From JBBRMY01 sp038230595 (GTDB lineage Bacteria; Bacteroidota; Ignavibacteria; Tepidaquicellales; Tepidaquicellaceae), in NCBI GenBank assembly GCA_038230595.1, contig JBBRMY010000164.1, positions 1 to 5,407 on the forward strand: a DNA stretch of 5,407 nt, in the 5' to 3' direction. Made by a program: the position numbers and the translations under genes. This document shows positions 5,400 through 5,407 of the stretch, piece after piece (position 1 is the stretch's first letter; each line of letters opens with the position of its first letter). A model generated the notes under the pieces. The model did not search any database and was not told the origin of the DNA. It saw only the letters and a list, made by a program, of their open reading frames with translations.

Positions 5400-5407
5400 G
5401 AAAATAG

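Noticed and set aside
5400..5407. Start of the next operon gene, such as infA
   Set aside because: Only eight bases (GAAAATAG) remain after the map stop; no start codon is visible.

Overview
This window is a stretch of a bacterial spc-type ribosomal protein operon. All genes lie on the + strand, in the order rplE (3' end only), rpsN, rpsH, rplF, rplR, tRNA-Gln(UUG), rpsE, rpmD, rplO, secY, map. The DNA is AT-rich and arginine is mostly encoded by AGA. None of the starts has a clear Shine-Dalgarno sequence; most are preceded by A/T-only stretches such as TATAAATG. uS14 is the long, zinc-free type, and map follows secY directly. Together these features suggest the Bacteroidetes/Chlorobi/Ignavibacteria group. 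That placement is an inference from gene order, start context and protein flavour, not from a search.

Layout. Positions 2-208 hold the last third of rplE (uL5). Its first ~60 bases carry an apparent compensating frameshift pair and an in-frame TAA, probably low-quality sequence at a contig end. Positions 224-1890 hold rpsN, rpsH, rplF and rplR with gaps of 15-37 bases. The 152-base gap at 1891-2042 contains a complete, well-folding tRNA-Gln gene, an unusual insertion in this operon. Positions 2043-2756 hold rpsE and rpmD; rpmD is only 59 codons plus stop. The 88-base gap at 2757-2844 contains a 12-bp hairpin followed by a T-rich tract, shaped like an intrinsic terminator or attenuator. Positions 2845-5399 hold rplO, secY (4-base ATGA overlap with rplO) and map (9-base gap after secY). 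The last 8 bases (5400-5407) hold no recognisable start of the next gene. There is no gene-free stretch over 300 bases.

The genes combine ribosome building (uL5, uS14, uS8, uL6, uL18, uS5, uL30, uL15), export and insertion of nascent chains (SecY) and N-terminal methionine removal from nascent chains (MetAP). tRNA-Gln adds a further translation component. I see no defence, mobile or otherwise undescribed system. The observations worth a second look are the tRNA inside the operon, the terminator-like hairpin before rplO, a leader/trailer complementarity around the tRNA, the uniform SD-less starts and the damaged rplE end.
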